NCBI RefSeq assembly: GCF_964656455.1
Contig: NC_135724.1
Location: 13,229,414-13,293,413, forward strand
Length of the DNA stretch: 64,000 nt
Source: Halichoerus grypus
Taxonomy: Eukaryota > Chordata > Mammalia > Carnivora > Phocidae
Direction of reading: 5' to 3'
Shown: positions 33,546-43,530 of the stretch, one piece after another
Position numbering within the stretch: the first letter of the stretch is position 1
Layout: each line of letters begins with the position of its first letter
Program-made: the position numbers and the translations under genes
Notes under the pieces: model-generated
Database searches by the model: none
What the model saw: the letters and a program-made list of their open reading frames with translations, nothing else
Told to the model about the DNA's origin: nothing

Positions 33546-34250
33546 TGAAAGAAGGAGGCACCCAAATTGTAGGTGACTTAAATGTCACAAACCATACTTT
33601 CAGGTTATTTTTGAATAATGCAAAGGAAATAACCAGATCTTTTTTTTTAATTTCCCATTTCACCTCAGTATTCAGCAGTTTCCGATTGGTCAGTGATTAA
33701 TTAATTACTCACAACAGGCTGTCCTCAGGGGACCCAAACCCGCTGCTCTTTTAACCTTTGCAAACAAACTGTCCTAAAACCTTACTCTCTGGCACCAATT
33801 TCAGAATCTCTACTTAATGCATCAGAAACCTTTAGGACTTATCCAGAATTCCAAGGCTGGCTTCATTTCTTCAGTAGCGGCCACTGTGCACGGATACCCA
33901 CGCAAGTGATTTCACAGAAACCTGCCTCAGATACTTAGAGTTTGATGTATTTCACACACACAAAAAGCACTTTTTCATTTGAGTAGGTTAGTGACGCTAT
34001 TGAATACAAATGACCTGTTTCTGAATATACTGGAATCTCACTAAAATTTTTCTGGCTAGAAAGTGGAATTCAGTGGAAGATAGGCCTGTCACAGATCAAG
34101 GGGATTTATAGTTACTAAAATAAAGACTCTCAAAGTGGTTTCATTTTCTGGGGCAGCCCCATGGTTTCTAGGGCTCAGAAACCATTGTCAGGGACTTGGT
34201 CTTCAGAAGCGCAGACCGGAGAATCCCGTCTTCCCTTGCAGGTGGCCGGT
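33546..34250. other. Unassigned AT-rich stretch
   Basis: No recognised features. Confidence 0.5.
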
Positions 34251-34255
34251 GGCAA

Positions 34256-34280
34256 GGGGGGGGGCGGGGGGGGGGCGGTG
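34256..34280 (+). repeat. G-rich tract, potential G-quadruplex
   Basis: Nine G, a C, ten G, a C and GG lie in a row, giving four or more GGG runs on the plus strand. Confidence 0.85.
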
Positions 34281-35062
34281 GTCCTCTATCTGAAAGTGGG
34301 AGGTGGGCTCCACTCGGTCCTGCAGTACTCTTGGCGTCCAGCTTCTGATACATTATGGAACATGTCTTTGTACTGGGGGGGGAGGAATCTTACTAATTTG
34401 GCAAGAAAACGTAGATTGAGTTTCAAAAACCTAATATTTGGAAAACTTTCTGAAAAAAGTGTTTTAATATATTAGAGTTTGCCTTTGCATTAGCAAATCA
34501 AAGAGAATATACTGTGGCATAGATTCATCCAGTCAAGCTCTGCATTCCAAACCAATTACTTTTTTTGGTCTAACCTCAGTGATGCAGCTGCTAAGTGGGA
34601 GATCATTATTCAGGGCACGTATGACAGAGCTCTGTTGGATTCTGACTGGGGAAAGAGTCTTTTTCACGTTTTTTATTTGGGGAGGGGGACATCTCTTCTT
34701 TTGCTCTGTTTGAGAGTAGGAGTGCCATAAAGACTTAAGTATGGTAAATTCTCTAGTTAACTAGAAGAGTGAGGTGTTCCGGTTAATAGTGTTCTGGTTA
34801 ATATTAATCCAACATTCTGTTTTACCCGGAGGTATCCCAAAGACCACTTCTCTATGGCCAGTGTTTATAGAACTCAAATAGAACAAACTATACGTAATAC
34901 CAAAACTATACCAAACACCTGTTCATCTCTTTCAATGATCAGAAGATACTTCAGGATTGCACCAAGCCTCAGGACATCAAGAGAAACAGCAGTTATTGGG
35001 ATTTGGGGCCAATAGAAGCCTGGCCTATTACTGCTGGCTGAAAGGGGCACTTGTGTTTCCCT
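34281..35062. other. Unassigned stretch with a 15-bp tandem pair
   Basis: GTGTTCCGGTTAATA (34774-34788) is followed directly by GTGTTCTGGTTAATA (34789-34803). Nothing else is recognised. Confidence 0.55.
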
Positions 35063-35116
35063 GGGGGAGAGATGGGGAAGGGGCTGGGTGGGTGGAAAAT
35101 GGGGGGGGGAAGGGGC
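35063..35116 (+). repeat. G-rich tract, potential G-quadruplex
   Basis: GGGGG, GGGG, GGGG, GGG and GGG runs with loops of 1-6 nt lie at 35063-35092, and a G9 run follows at 35101-35109. Confidence 0.8.
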
Positions 35117-35234
35117 TTTGATATCTTCACTGCTGTCACCAGAGGTGAAGGATGGCCATTTTCCCAGGTCTCATCAGGTGATCTGTGAGGCTTTTATTGG
35201 GCTTATAAATACTCACAAATACACAGACCCTAAA

Positions 35235-35310
35235 GTGAGATAATGTCTGTGAAGTACCCAGTGCTGAGCCTAACACATGGAGAAACCTTGAGTAAAGGCA
35301 AGGTGTAACT
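35235..35310 (+). mobile_element. MIR 3' fragment
   Basis: 'GTGAGATAATGTCTGTGAAG' then 'CCAGTGCTGAGCCTAACACA' is the MIR 3' part. Confidence 0.55.
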
Positions 35311-35680
35311 TGGATGCGTTTATCTGTGATTTGGTTTGGCTTATCGTAGCTTTTTTCTTTGGGGGGCCAGGGAGCTCTTCCTGGCCTCCTTCTTGGCTGA
35401 AGGGACTTAGATACCTATTTTGGGAGGAGCAGAAACTTTTCGACCTCCAGTGTTGTTTACATTTCTAAAGGAAGCGTCTACAGATGAGAAAAATTCAAGA
35501 AACTATCATGAAGTAAGGGTAAATATTGAAGGGTAAATATTTAAATCGGTTAAGATTATAACTTCAGGTTGTACCTTCTTCTCTGGGACATGTCTAGAAA
35601 GAGAGAGAATTAGGAGAAACAAGTGTAAAACAGGGTTTCTTTTTTTTCCACACACCATTAAAGGAAGGTATATTCTCATG
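35311..35680. other. Unassigned stretch
   Basis: Nothing recognised except a short near-duplicate GGGTAAATATT at about 35517-35542. Confidence 0.5.
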
Positions 35681-35683
35681 AAT

Positions 35684-36165
35684 TTTTTGGAGGGCAATTT
35701 TGACCTCAGTTTTGAAAATACTAAGTTTATGTGCCCTCTGACTCAGCAATTTCACTTCTAGGGGTTTTTTCATATATATATGTATATATATATATATCAT
35801 ATAAAAATATGATATACTTTTCCTATATATATATATATATATATGAAAGGGCATCCATCCTAGCATTATTTATCCTGTTTTTGCAGCAGAAGCATAAAAC
35901 TAACTGGGGAAGAAAAATATGCGTGTAGAGGGCTGGCTAAATGATGGTCAATTGATGTTATGAAATTAAATACAGCTATCAAAAAACATGATAGATGTTC
36001 ATGAACTCACGTAGAAAGATGCCCGAGATCACTGTAGAGTAAAAAAGTTGAAGTCTGTATGGAGAGTATGATGTCATAGATGAGAAAAAAAATTAGATGC
36101 ATATATGTGCATGCACATGCGTAGATTTTTCTGGAAGGATATAAAAATACTGTTCTATTAATATA
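35684..36165 (+). mobile_element. Ancient L1 3' end (L1M type)
   Basis: Sense-strand old L1 3' UTR text: 'TTTGGAGGGCAATTTTGACC', 'CTGACTCAGCAATTTCACTT', 'CATCCATCCTAGCATTATTT', 'GGGCTGGCTAAATGATGGTC', 'TTTCTGGAAGGATATAAAAA'. A (TA)n expansion lies inside. No coding content. Confidence 0.75.
35771..35844. repeat. (TA)n with internal hairpin
   Basis: Two TA runs flank the hairpin-forming ATCATATAAAAATATGAT. It is an expansion within the L1 3' UTR. Confidence 0.92.
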
Positions 36166-36465
36166 ATATAATTGAATAATTATGGAGTATTGTAAGTTAA
36201 GATTAATAATTATGACAGAGTAATACAAATTAAGATTAGTTGGCATACCCATGTTGTTTATAGTAAAATGGGTATTATTAAAATGCTTAAAAGTTAGCTG
36301 TCTTACGTGTGTTAGCTACTTTCTAGTTTGCACTGTAATTTGTTTCTTCAGCCCTTACGTGTATCACATAAACGGTTAAACTTTGGTCCAGCTTAGGGTC
36401 ATTCATAATTTCCAAATTGATGTTTTTATTGCTTCTCCAATGGTGTCAAAGATGATGGTGATCAC
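36166..36465. other. Unassigned AT-rich stretch
   Basis: It may hold eroded L1 continuation. Nothing is diagnostic. Confidence 0.4.
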
Positions 36466-36469
36466 ACTG

Positions 36470-36655
36470 GTCATTATTACTGAACTAGGTGCTAAGCACT
36501 TGGACTTATATTTTCTCTAAACCTCATGAAATCCTGAGAGATGATGAAGAGGTGGAGACTGTACCCACCGATTTAAGTAACTTGCCCAAGTTGTGTAGCC
36601 AGGAAGTTTGGGAGCTAGCCGTCAAAGCCAGCCTACCGCCAGGGACCATGCTACT
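36470..36655 (-). mobile_element. MIR
   Basis: Reverse MIR in order: 'GTGCTAAGCACTTGGACTTA', 'AACCTCATGAAATCCTGAGA', 'AGTAACTTGCCCAAGTTGTG', 'AGCCAGGAAGTTTGGGAGC'. Confidence 0.82.
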
Positions 36656-36659
36656 TCCA

Positions 36660-37216
36660 TATGTCGTTCTGCCGGAGATATGGCACCGGTGAGTTAATTT
36701 CTCAGAGAGTCTGTTTTGTTGTTGAAACAGATAATTTTGAAAAAAGATACAATAGAACACATGCTTTGCTTGTTTGCTATTTTCTTGCTTTCTAGCACAT
36801 TCCATTCACCATTGTTATTACTTATTCTGTGCTTCACATTTGTCTGAAGTCTGAACATATAGCTGTGAAGCTAATGGAAACTTCCCAAGCTCATTTGATT
36901 CTGCTGATATTTCCATAGTGGAAATGCCAACCCTGTATTAGCGGGGCCAAGTGGAGCGCGCCATCTGAACACTGCTCCAGCCTTCAGGGTTGGACCTGAT
37001 TCAGATTTGAACACCATACTGTTGTTTATTTTCTTGAGATAAAGAACAAAAAAAAAAAATTTAAAAAAGCAAAAGCTGCTCTTGAAACATTCAAGTAATG
37101 TAATTTTTCTTAGTTGAACTAATTTTAGGCTTGGCCTGGTTTTGATTTACGAGATTGCCACAGTTCCATAGGGTACACCCGGGGTGGCTTTGCAGAAGTC
37201 ACAGTAACAGTCACAG
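36660..37216. other. Unassigned AT-rich stretch
   Basis: Nothing recognised. Confidence 0.5.
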
Positions 37217-37457
37217 AAAGGCCCTTCCAGGGGTGCCTGGGTGGCTCAGTCGGATAAGCATCCGACTCTTGGTTTCCTCTCAGGTCATGATCTCAGGGTT
37301 GTGAGATCGAGCCCTGAACTGGGCTCCAAGCTCAGCGGAGGGGTCTGCTTGGGATTCTCTCTCTCCTTCCCCCCTCTGCCTCTCCTCCCTCTCTCTCTCT
37401 CTCTCAAATACAAATAAATAAAATCTTTAAAAGAGGATAAAAAAAAGGGCCCTTCCA
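37217..37457 (+). mobile_element. SINEC element 10, older subtype, with TSD
   Basis: The body is 37230-37443 and the flanks are AAAGGCCCTTCCA (37217-37229) and AAAGGGCCCTTCCA (37444-37457). The head 'CGGATAAGCATCCGACTCTT' and the 'TCTCAGGGTTGTGAGATCGA' middle place it with the older carnivoran-wide subtype. Confidence 0.95.
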
Positions 37458-38046
37458 AGCCTCCATCTCCCTTTTTTGGTTTTCTTCCATTAAGCTCTTT
37501 CCTGAGACCTGGTCTTCAGGTGATCCTGGCATTTTGCAACCTTGTAAGGTCAGTGGGGTGGACAGAGCTATGGGACTGTGCCCACCAAGTAGGGAATCCA
37601 GTCCGGTCTTTGGAAAACCTTTTTTAAACTAAGTCCTACAAGAAAAATAATTGAAGTGTCCAGTTATCTGTGAAGAGAGAACAGAATGTGCAGATGCCCA
37701 GAGGTAAAAGAGAACTCAGCGCATCTATGCAGCTGCGAGGCTCCAAGGGCCTGACCTTCTCTTTTAAATGAGGATATTGACCACAGATTAGTTCCTTGAC
37801 CTTGTTCAAGGCCCATAATATCAGGGTACAGAACCTCCTAGAATAAGCAGCTTTGTTTCTAAACATCCCTCCAACACCATTACTGCTTCTGAGGGTGTTT
37901 AGGACTCATATCTCTTGTGGCTGGTCATACCTGTGCCATCTTCCTAAATTCACACTGGCAGATGACACAGCTGGGCAAGGGGAAAACCTTAGGGACTCCT
38001 ATGGAAGGGAATAACTGCTGGTTCTTGGACAGGGACTGTTAGCATA
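37458..38046. other. Unassigned stretch
   Basis: Nothing recognised. Confidence 0.5.
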
Positions 38047-38258
38047 ATATCCTTTTTTAATCTTTTTTGATGATTTATTTATTTGAGAGAGAGCGTGAGG
38101 AGGGGAGAGGCAGAGGGAGAAAATCTCAAGCAGACTCCCTGCTGAGCTAGGAGCCCATGGGAATCGATCTCACGACCCTGAGCTCATGACCTGAACGGAA
38201 ACCAAGAGTTGAACGATCAACCGAATGAGCCACCCAGGCGCCCCATATATCCTTTTTT
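38047..38258 (-). mobile_element. SINEC element 11 with TSD
   Basis: The body is 38059-38246, reversed. The duplication ATATCCTTTTTT is at 38047-38058 and 38247-38258. The centre is diverged (GAACGATCAACCGAATGAGC), so it is older. Confidence 0.94.
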
Positions 38259-38710
38259 TAAAACAGGGAAATGCTTAAGGCTGAAGTTTCTGTTTTCAAT
38301 AATGAAGATGGATATTCACATGAGGGGAGGACAAAGGAAACAGAATGCCCCAGCCTTAGGCTAAGCATTTGGGCTATTTTTATGTGTCACGGACAGAAAC
38401 ATCAAATGACAACTCTTGTTTCATTTCTCTTTATGCATTCGGCACTAAGGCCTGCTTCTAAATCTTAAGTTCTGTTAACTTCTCACAATGCACAAACCTA
38501 GTTTTGCAGTTTACACACGCCAGAATTTTGGGCACTTGTCCATCCTCCAGCCAGTTAAGGAAACCTTTCTCTGGAGTTCTTTTCCTTACTCTATCTTATC
38601 ATTTAAATTTATTTTTTTGCCCATGAATATGAAAACCGAAAAGGTAAAGACCAAATTTGAAAATGCGTGTATGTCAATGAACTCATCAACCTGAAAAAAT
38701 AAGAATTTTG
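38259..38710. other. Unassigned stretch
   Basis: Nothing recognised. Confidence 0.5.
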
Positions 38711-38805
38711 TATATATATATATATAGGACTGTCTAAAGTCCTATCTACATTCTATATATATATATAGGACTATCTATAGTCCTATCTATATTCTATATA
38801 TAGAG

Positions 38806-38842
<37 letters not shown>

Positions 38843-38902
38843 ACTTCAGAAAGTCCTATATTTTTCATATATATATATATATATATATGACTTCAGAAAG
38901 TC
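38711..38902. repeat. AT-rich array of four hairpin units
   Basis: (TA)n runs separate four short inverted repeats: GGACTGTCTAAAGTCC (38727-38742), GGACTATCTATAGTCC (38768-38783), GGACTTCAGAAAGTCC (38841-38856), and GACTTCAGAAAGTC (38889-38902). Units one and two share a further CTATCTAYATTCTATAT extension. The layout indicates local duplication of a hairpin-bearing unit. Confidence 0.92.
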
Positions 38903-39624
38903 TACTGAGTGAAAAAGGCAATTGTACTTGTAGTTTTAAAATAACAGATCTATTCCGGTTCAAGGTCAGTCATGAATTGTAAAGGATAAGAAATAATACA
39001 TGGTTACTATTCAGGGACAAGAATGGTCATATCATGTACAAAATGAATTTAGTTAAAAAAGAACAGTAAAATGCTGTTCTTCTAATTGTCAGCAAATTTC
39101 CACGAGTTAGAAATTAAATGTAGTCAGTAAATCCCTTAGATAAAAAAGCTAGATGAAAACTGAGAATCCTGTAGTAAATATGAAGGTTGTTGGATACATT
39201 AGTCACATGTGTGTAATAAAGACAATAAATCGACGTAAGTGTAGCTTTGATGAAATGTGTATAAAGCACTTTGAACTCCACAGAAGTAAGCAAAGTATAA
39301 ATAGATAGCATGCTCAGGCAGAGAGAAAATCAAGTGCTATTTTAGCACTTGGGCTAGTGATAATTTATTATTCAGGCTCTGCAGCTGAGTCAATGTTTAT
39401 ATGGTGCTTTCTATTAACTGAGACAAAAATGGTCCATACACATAACTGTCTTGGATTGATCACTGAGTGATCAACAGAAAAGGCATGAAACGGCCACTCC
39501 CCGACAAGCAAGGGATGTATAATGTTTTCAGTATTCATCCTAAAAATTGAAGATGTTCTGACGATTTTGTCTGATAAATATGACTCAAGGAGAGGTGGTA
39601 GAGTGAATGTAATGGAAGAAGACA
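38903..39624. other. Unassigned AT-rich stretch
   Basis: Possibly old L1 near 38910-39060. Nothing is diagnostic. Confidence 0.4.
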
Positions 39625-39850
39625 GGAAAGTGGTTAACATTCCAAAGTCAGGGCTCCGATTGCCTGGATTCAAATCCCAGCTGTGTTGACCTTGGGCAAG
39701 TCACTTAACTTCTCTGGACCTTCCTTGTTTTCCTCATCAATAAATGGGGTTAATAATGGTCCCTACCTCATAAGGTTGTTGCAGCAGTGAAACAAGCTAA
39801 TGCAATAAGGCAGTAAGAATAGTGTCTGATGCAGAGTGAGCATAAACTTT
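39625..39850 (+). mobile_element. MIR, nearly full length
   Basis: 'GCCTGGATTCAAATCCCAGC', 'GACCTTGGGCAAGTCACTTA', 'TTTTCCTCATCAATAAATGG', 'CCTACCTCATAAGGTTGTTG' and 'AATAGTGTCTGATGCAGAGT' run in MIR order. Confidence 0.92.
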
Positions 39851-39889
39851 TCTCCTCCTTTCTCCGGCTGCATGGATATTTCTTCATGG

Positions 39890-40045
39890 CCATTTCTTGA
39901 GCACCTCCCATGTGTCAGGCACTTTGTTCCCACCCTGCTTAGCCTCGTCTGTACCTTACGAAGTTACAAATAGTTGAGCATTTGAACCCAGATCTATTTG
40001 ACTTCAAGACCCATCCTTTTTATCATGACACTAAGCTGCTTTTTC
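39890..40045 (-). mobile_element. MIR fragment
   Basis: 'TTCTTGAGCACCTCCCATGT', 'GTCAGGCACTTTGTTCCCA', 'GCATTTGAACCCAGATCTAT' and 'CATGACACTAAGCTGC' follow reverse MIR. It is tail to tail with the MIR at 39625-39850. Confidence 0.75.
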
Positions 40046-40089
40046 TTAGAAATACTCCTTTCAGAAAGCCTTTGGAGAGTCACTCCACT

Positions 40090-40262
40090 CAAGTCTGGCT
40101 CACTCCTTTATCAGCGTGGGCTGGGTCTTTATTTGTGCCATTGACTATGTTTGATTGTTTCTTGTATGTATCTCCCCAACTAAATCCTATGTTCTTTGAG
40201 AGCAGGCATCTCTCAAACTCCTTCTGGGCAACCTTTCTGGCTGGAACTCAGTCTGATTGATT
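40090..40262 (+). mobile_element. L2 3' fragment
   Basis: 'TCTGGCTCACTCCTTTATCA', 'CTTGTATGTATCTCCCCAAC', 'GTTCTTTGAGAGCAGGCATC' and 'CTGGCTGGAACTCAGTCTGA' resemble an L2 3' end. Confidence 0.5.
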
Positions 40263-42764
40263 ATATTAGAATCAGGGAAGGCTGAGGGAATCAACAGATC
40301 AGAATTTACAGCAGCTGTGAAATTTTCCACGTAGCTAAGGAGTGGAACAGATACTCGCTGCTCCTTGCACCATGGAGATTATGCACGGCGTCCAAGCCCT
40401 GGGAAACTCTGGTCATTTCTGAATCTAGTCTTCACTCAAGAAAAGTGTCTAAATTCAAGAAGTAGCCATGGAAGGCCTTCAGCAATGTGTTGGGCTACCA
40501 GCGCAGGAAGACTAAGAGCGTGACTCCAAGAGGCTTCTGAGGGTAGCATTACTTGCTGGATTCACCACAGTATAGGGTCTGAACCTCATCTTGACTGCTG
40601 AAAGACCTGATTGGTCCATTCCTCAAAGACAGATCCATCTCTCAGGGGCTGACTCCCGTTAACGGCCCCCTGGACAGGTGTTCAACACGCAAGGCCAGCA
40701 TAGTGATTTGTAAGCAGACACGTATGCTTACCTGCCCCAGCCCATGGTCTCTCTGTGGGTAGATTTTCTTGGGAAGTCAGATGAGCTTCCGAGGTTGCTT
40801 GTTGAGCCCAGAACCTGAACACGGGAAGTTAGGAGACTGTGTTGTTGGTCGAGGTACCAAGATGATGTCACACACTTATTCCTAAGAAAAGGAGAAAGGT
40901 TGGCATGAACACTACCAGTGTTGGCCTTTCCAGCTTACTAATCAACAGCTGACAAGTCTCCGTTCTGATTGGTGTAGTCGTCCCCTGAATACATCCATTG
41001 GGATGTAGTCACACCTTTCGGGATCCAGTCCATTCTGTTTCTTTAAGCTGCCTTTTTCTTTCCTGCTCTGGCTGCCTCCTATCTGTGCCCGCGTGAACCC
41101 GGAGACAGTGCATGTTGGAGGGGCAGGGCCCCGTGGAATGGATGGCTGATGCTCCACGGCGAGCGAGCTTCAAAAGAAGCTCAAAGTCAGGCAATAACAG
41201 AAGAGTAATTCTTGCTAAAATAAATTGCACCGCTTAAAGTACACAAGAGATAGGAAAGAGAAGAAAGCAAAGGAATCTCTCCAGCAAATGTTGACTGTTC
41301 CAGCTGCGTGACTACAGATATCCGTATGGAGTTCTCAGACACGCTCTTGCCAGGGCCCCACACCCACACGGAGGGCAATGTCAGGGTCTCCTGTCCCTCT
41401 CAACTCCTGCCACGCATGTGGCCATCCAAACGCCACCCCTTGTCTTCCGTCACCTTTTCAGAGTCGGTTTAATTCTTGATGCCTTTGAAAACCCTCTCAT
41501 TTAGAAGCTGCTCCAACTCTCCGAGGTACCCACAGGCACAGCTGAGCTGGCGGCCAAGTGTGGGGCCCCATCTGCAGCTGTCTGTCATGAGGAACAGCTG
41601 TCCTAAGCCAAGTGAGTGACGCCTCTGTCCCTAACTGTCTCTGTGCACCCACCTCCTCGCAGCAAGGGTGCAGCCAACAGGGAGCCTTATGGGGTCTGGG
41701 ACGGTCCCACGACACCAGCTCCTACAGAGGGCCCATTTTCCTCACCTGGGGCTTGAGGAGCAGACACACCACCTCTGCCCTTCCTCTCTTCCTCATTCCT
41801 GGCCCACAGCCAAGGACAGGGACGTCCCAACGGGTCTTTTCCAGCTCTACCTGGTGGCTTGCACTCAGGGGGTGCCTTTGCCCCTTCCTGCACCCAGATC
41901 TGCCGGCTGGGCGTGCTCCCTGTGGAAAGCTCTGCTTGTTAACCTTTCTCAGCATTTCCTTGTCTGTGGCAAGTAGCGGGTTTCAACTCCACCTTCAGTC
42001 TGACACGCATTTGCTCATTCAATGGTGACCTCCATGTACGAGGCTTGGTGCCAAGAGCTGGGGATGCAGTGCATGCTTTTCACAGCAGTACCCTGACTTC
42101 TGTGGGGTGCAGAAGCCTCAGCTGTTGTAGTAATGCTCTGTTTCCAGCCTGCTCATTGCCGATGGGCTACAGTCCACATTATACACAGAATCCTTTGCAG
42201 CAAGTTGTTCTTATCCTCAGGCAAATGCCCAAGGTAGGAACCCGGGTGTTTGTAACCATCTGAAAGACTTCCTTAAGGAGATTAGTGCAAAGCAGGGCTC
42301 TATGTAAAATTTTCCGTCCTCTGCCAGGTCTGTGTGTCTGCGTGTGAAATGAAACCAGTGGGCTGGTTTGCAGAATGGGCCAATAAAGCTAGTTTTAAGT
42401 TCTCCTTTATGGTATGGGTCTCACCAGGAGAGCTGCATGGGCACAGGCACCCCTTGTTTCAGGGGGGTTAAGATGCAGGGAGGCTGTGGTCACTGCTCTC
42501 CTTCCCATTACACAGCTTGTGGCTGTCGCCTTGTCCCCAGCAGAGACTGGTCAAGGCACACTTTGCCCATTGAGGTGTTGGGATTCTCATTCCATGTGCT
42601 CAGCTGGAAATAGCCAGATGTTTTCTCAGCTGATATGAGGGTCACTGGAGGCCACCTTGTACTTCTTCACAGGTCCTTTTTTTTACAACAGCGGGCTTGG
42701 GCACGTCCCGGTGACTTTCCTGGTTCGGCAGGCTGTGTCTGGCAGACCTGAAGAAAGCAGGTCT
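40263..42764. other. Unassigned low-repeat stretch
   Basis: No SINE, LINE or gene recognised in 2.5 kb apart from a weak ancient-repeat resemblance near 42000-42080. Frames of up to 138 codons at 41497-42028 lie on both strands and show no domain. Confidence 0.45.
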
Positions 42765-43095
42765 CCGCAGTCTTCGCTGCACATGAGAATCTCCCAGGAG
42801 TGTTTATTTATTTGTTAAAGATTGATTTATTTATTTGAGAAAGAAAGAGAGCGCATGAGCAGAGGGAGAGGGAGAGAAGCAGACTCCCTGCCGAGTGAGG
42901 AGCCCCGTGTGGGGCTCAATCTCACGATCCTGAGATCACGACCTGAGCTGAAATCAAGAGTCAGATGCTTCACTGGCTGAGCCAGCCAGGAGCCCCTTTA
43001 GGATCACCTAGGAGTATTTAAAAATCCTGATGCCCAGGCCACATCCCAAACCAGTTCTACCGGTCACTCTGCAGGTGAGACTCAGAACCTCCTGA
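42765..43095 (+). mobile_element. MER5-like hAT DNA transposon, split by a SINEC
   Basis: 'GCTGCACATGAGAATCTCCC' before the SINEC, and 'GGATCACCTAGGAGTATTTA', 'AAAATCCTGATGCCCAGGCC', 'ACATCCCAAACCAGTTCTAC' after it, follow MER5-type text (GCATCAGAATCACCTGGAGG and onward). Non-autonomous and non-coding. Confidence 0.65.
42787..43020 (-). mobile_element. SINEC element 12 with TSD
   Basis: The reversed body is about 42807-43000. The flanks GAATCTCCCAGGAGTGTTTA (42787-42806) and GGATCACCTAGGAGTATTTA (43001-43020) match at 16 of 20 positions, as expected for an older duplication of the MER5-like target. Confidence 0.92.
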
Positions 43096-43344
43096 GGGGT
43101 GTCACTGTGTAAGCAAGACTGAAAGTAGCTTCTCTAAAGAAAGGAGAAAGGGTGAAGGCAAAGCAAGACAAGGGAGAAGGACGGGATCAGGCAGAAGGGA
43201 AGTAACTAAGGGCTGCCCAGGTGTGGTGGAGAAGGGTGGTACAGCTAGCAAGCACCAGGAGCTCCCCGCAAGAGGGCCACGTGCCCACCCAGCCCCTGGG
43301 GGTTAAACTTGAGAAACTGAGGCAGCCCTGGGATTCAGTTGTGC

Positions 43345-43530
43345 GAGAACGCATCTGGGCTTTCCAGCTTACTGGCTGTGCATCTCTGGACAGAGTTCAC
43401 GTGACCCTCTCTGAGCTGCTGAGTCCTTATCAGTGAAACAGGGATGGTCAGTCCCACTTGTGGGGTTGTGTCGTGGGTTTGCTGGAATGACTGTGAAGTT
43501 GGGCACATGCCAGGCATTCCGCGATAATAG
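43345..43530 (+). mobile_element. MIR
   Basis: 'CCAGCTTACTGGCTGTGCAT', 'TCTGGACAGAGTTCACGTGA', 'TCCTTATCAGTGAAACAGGG' and 'GGGCACATGCCAGGCATTCC' follow MIR order. Confidence 0.75.
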
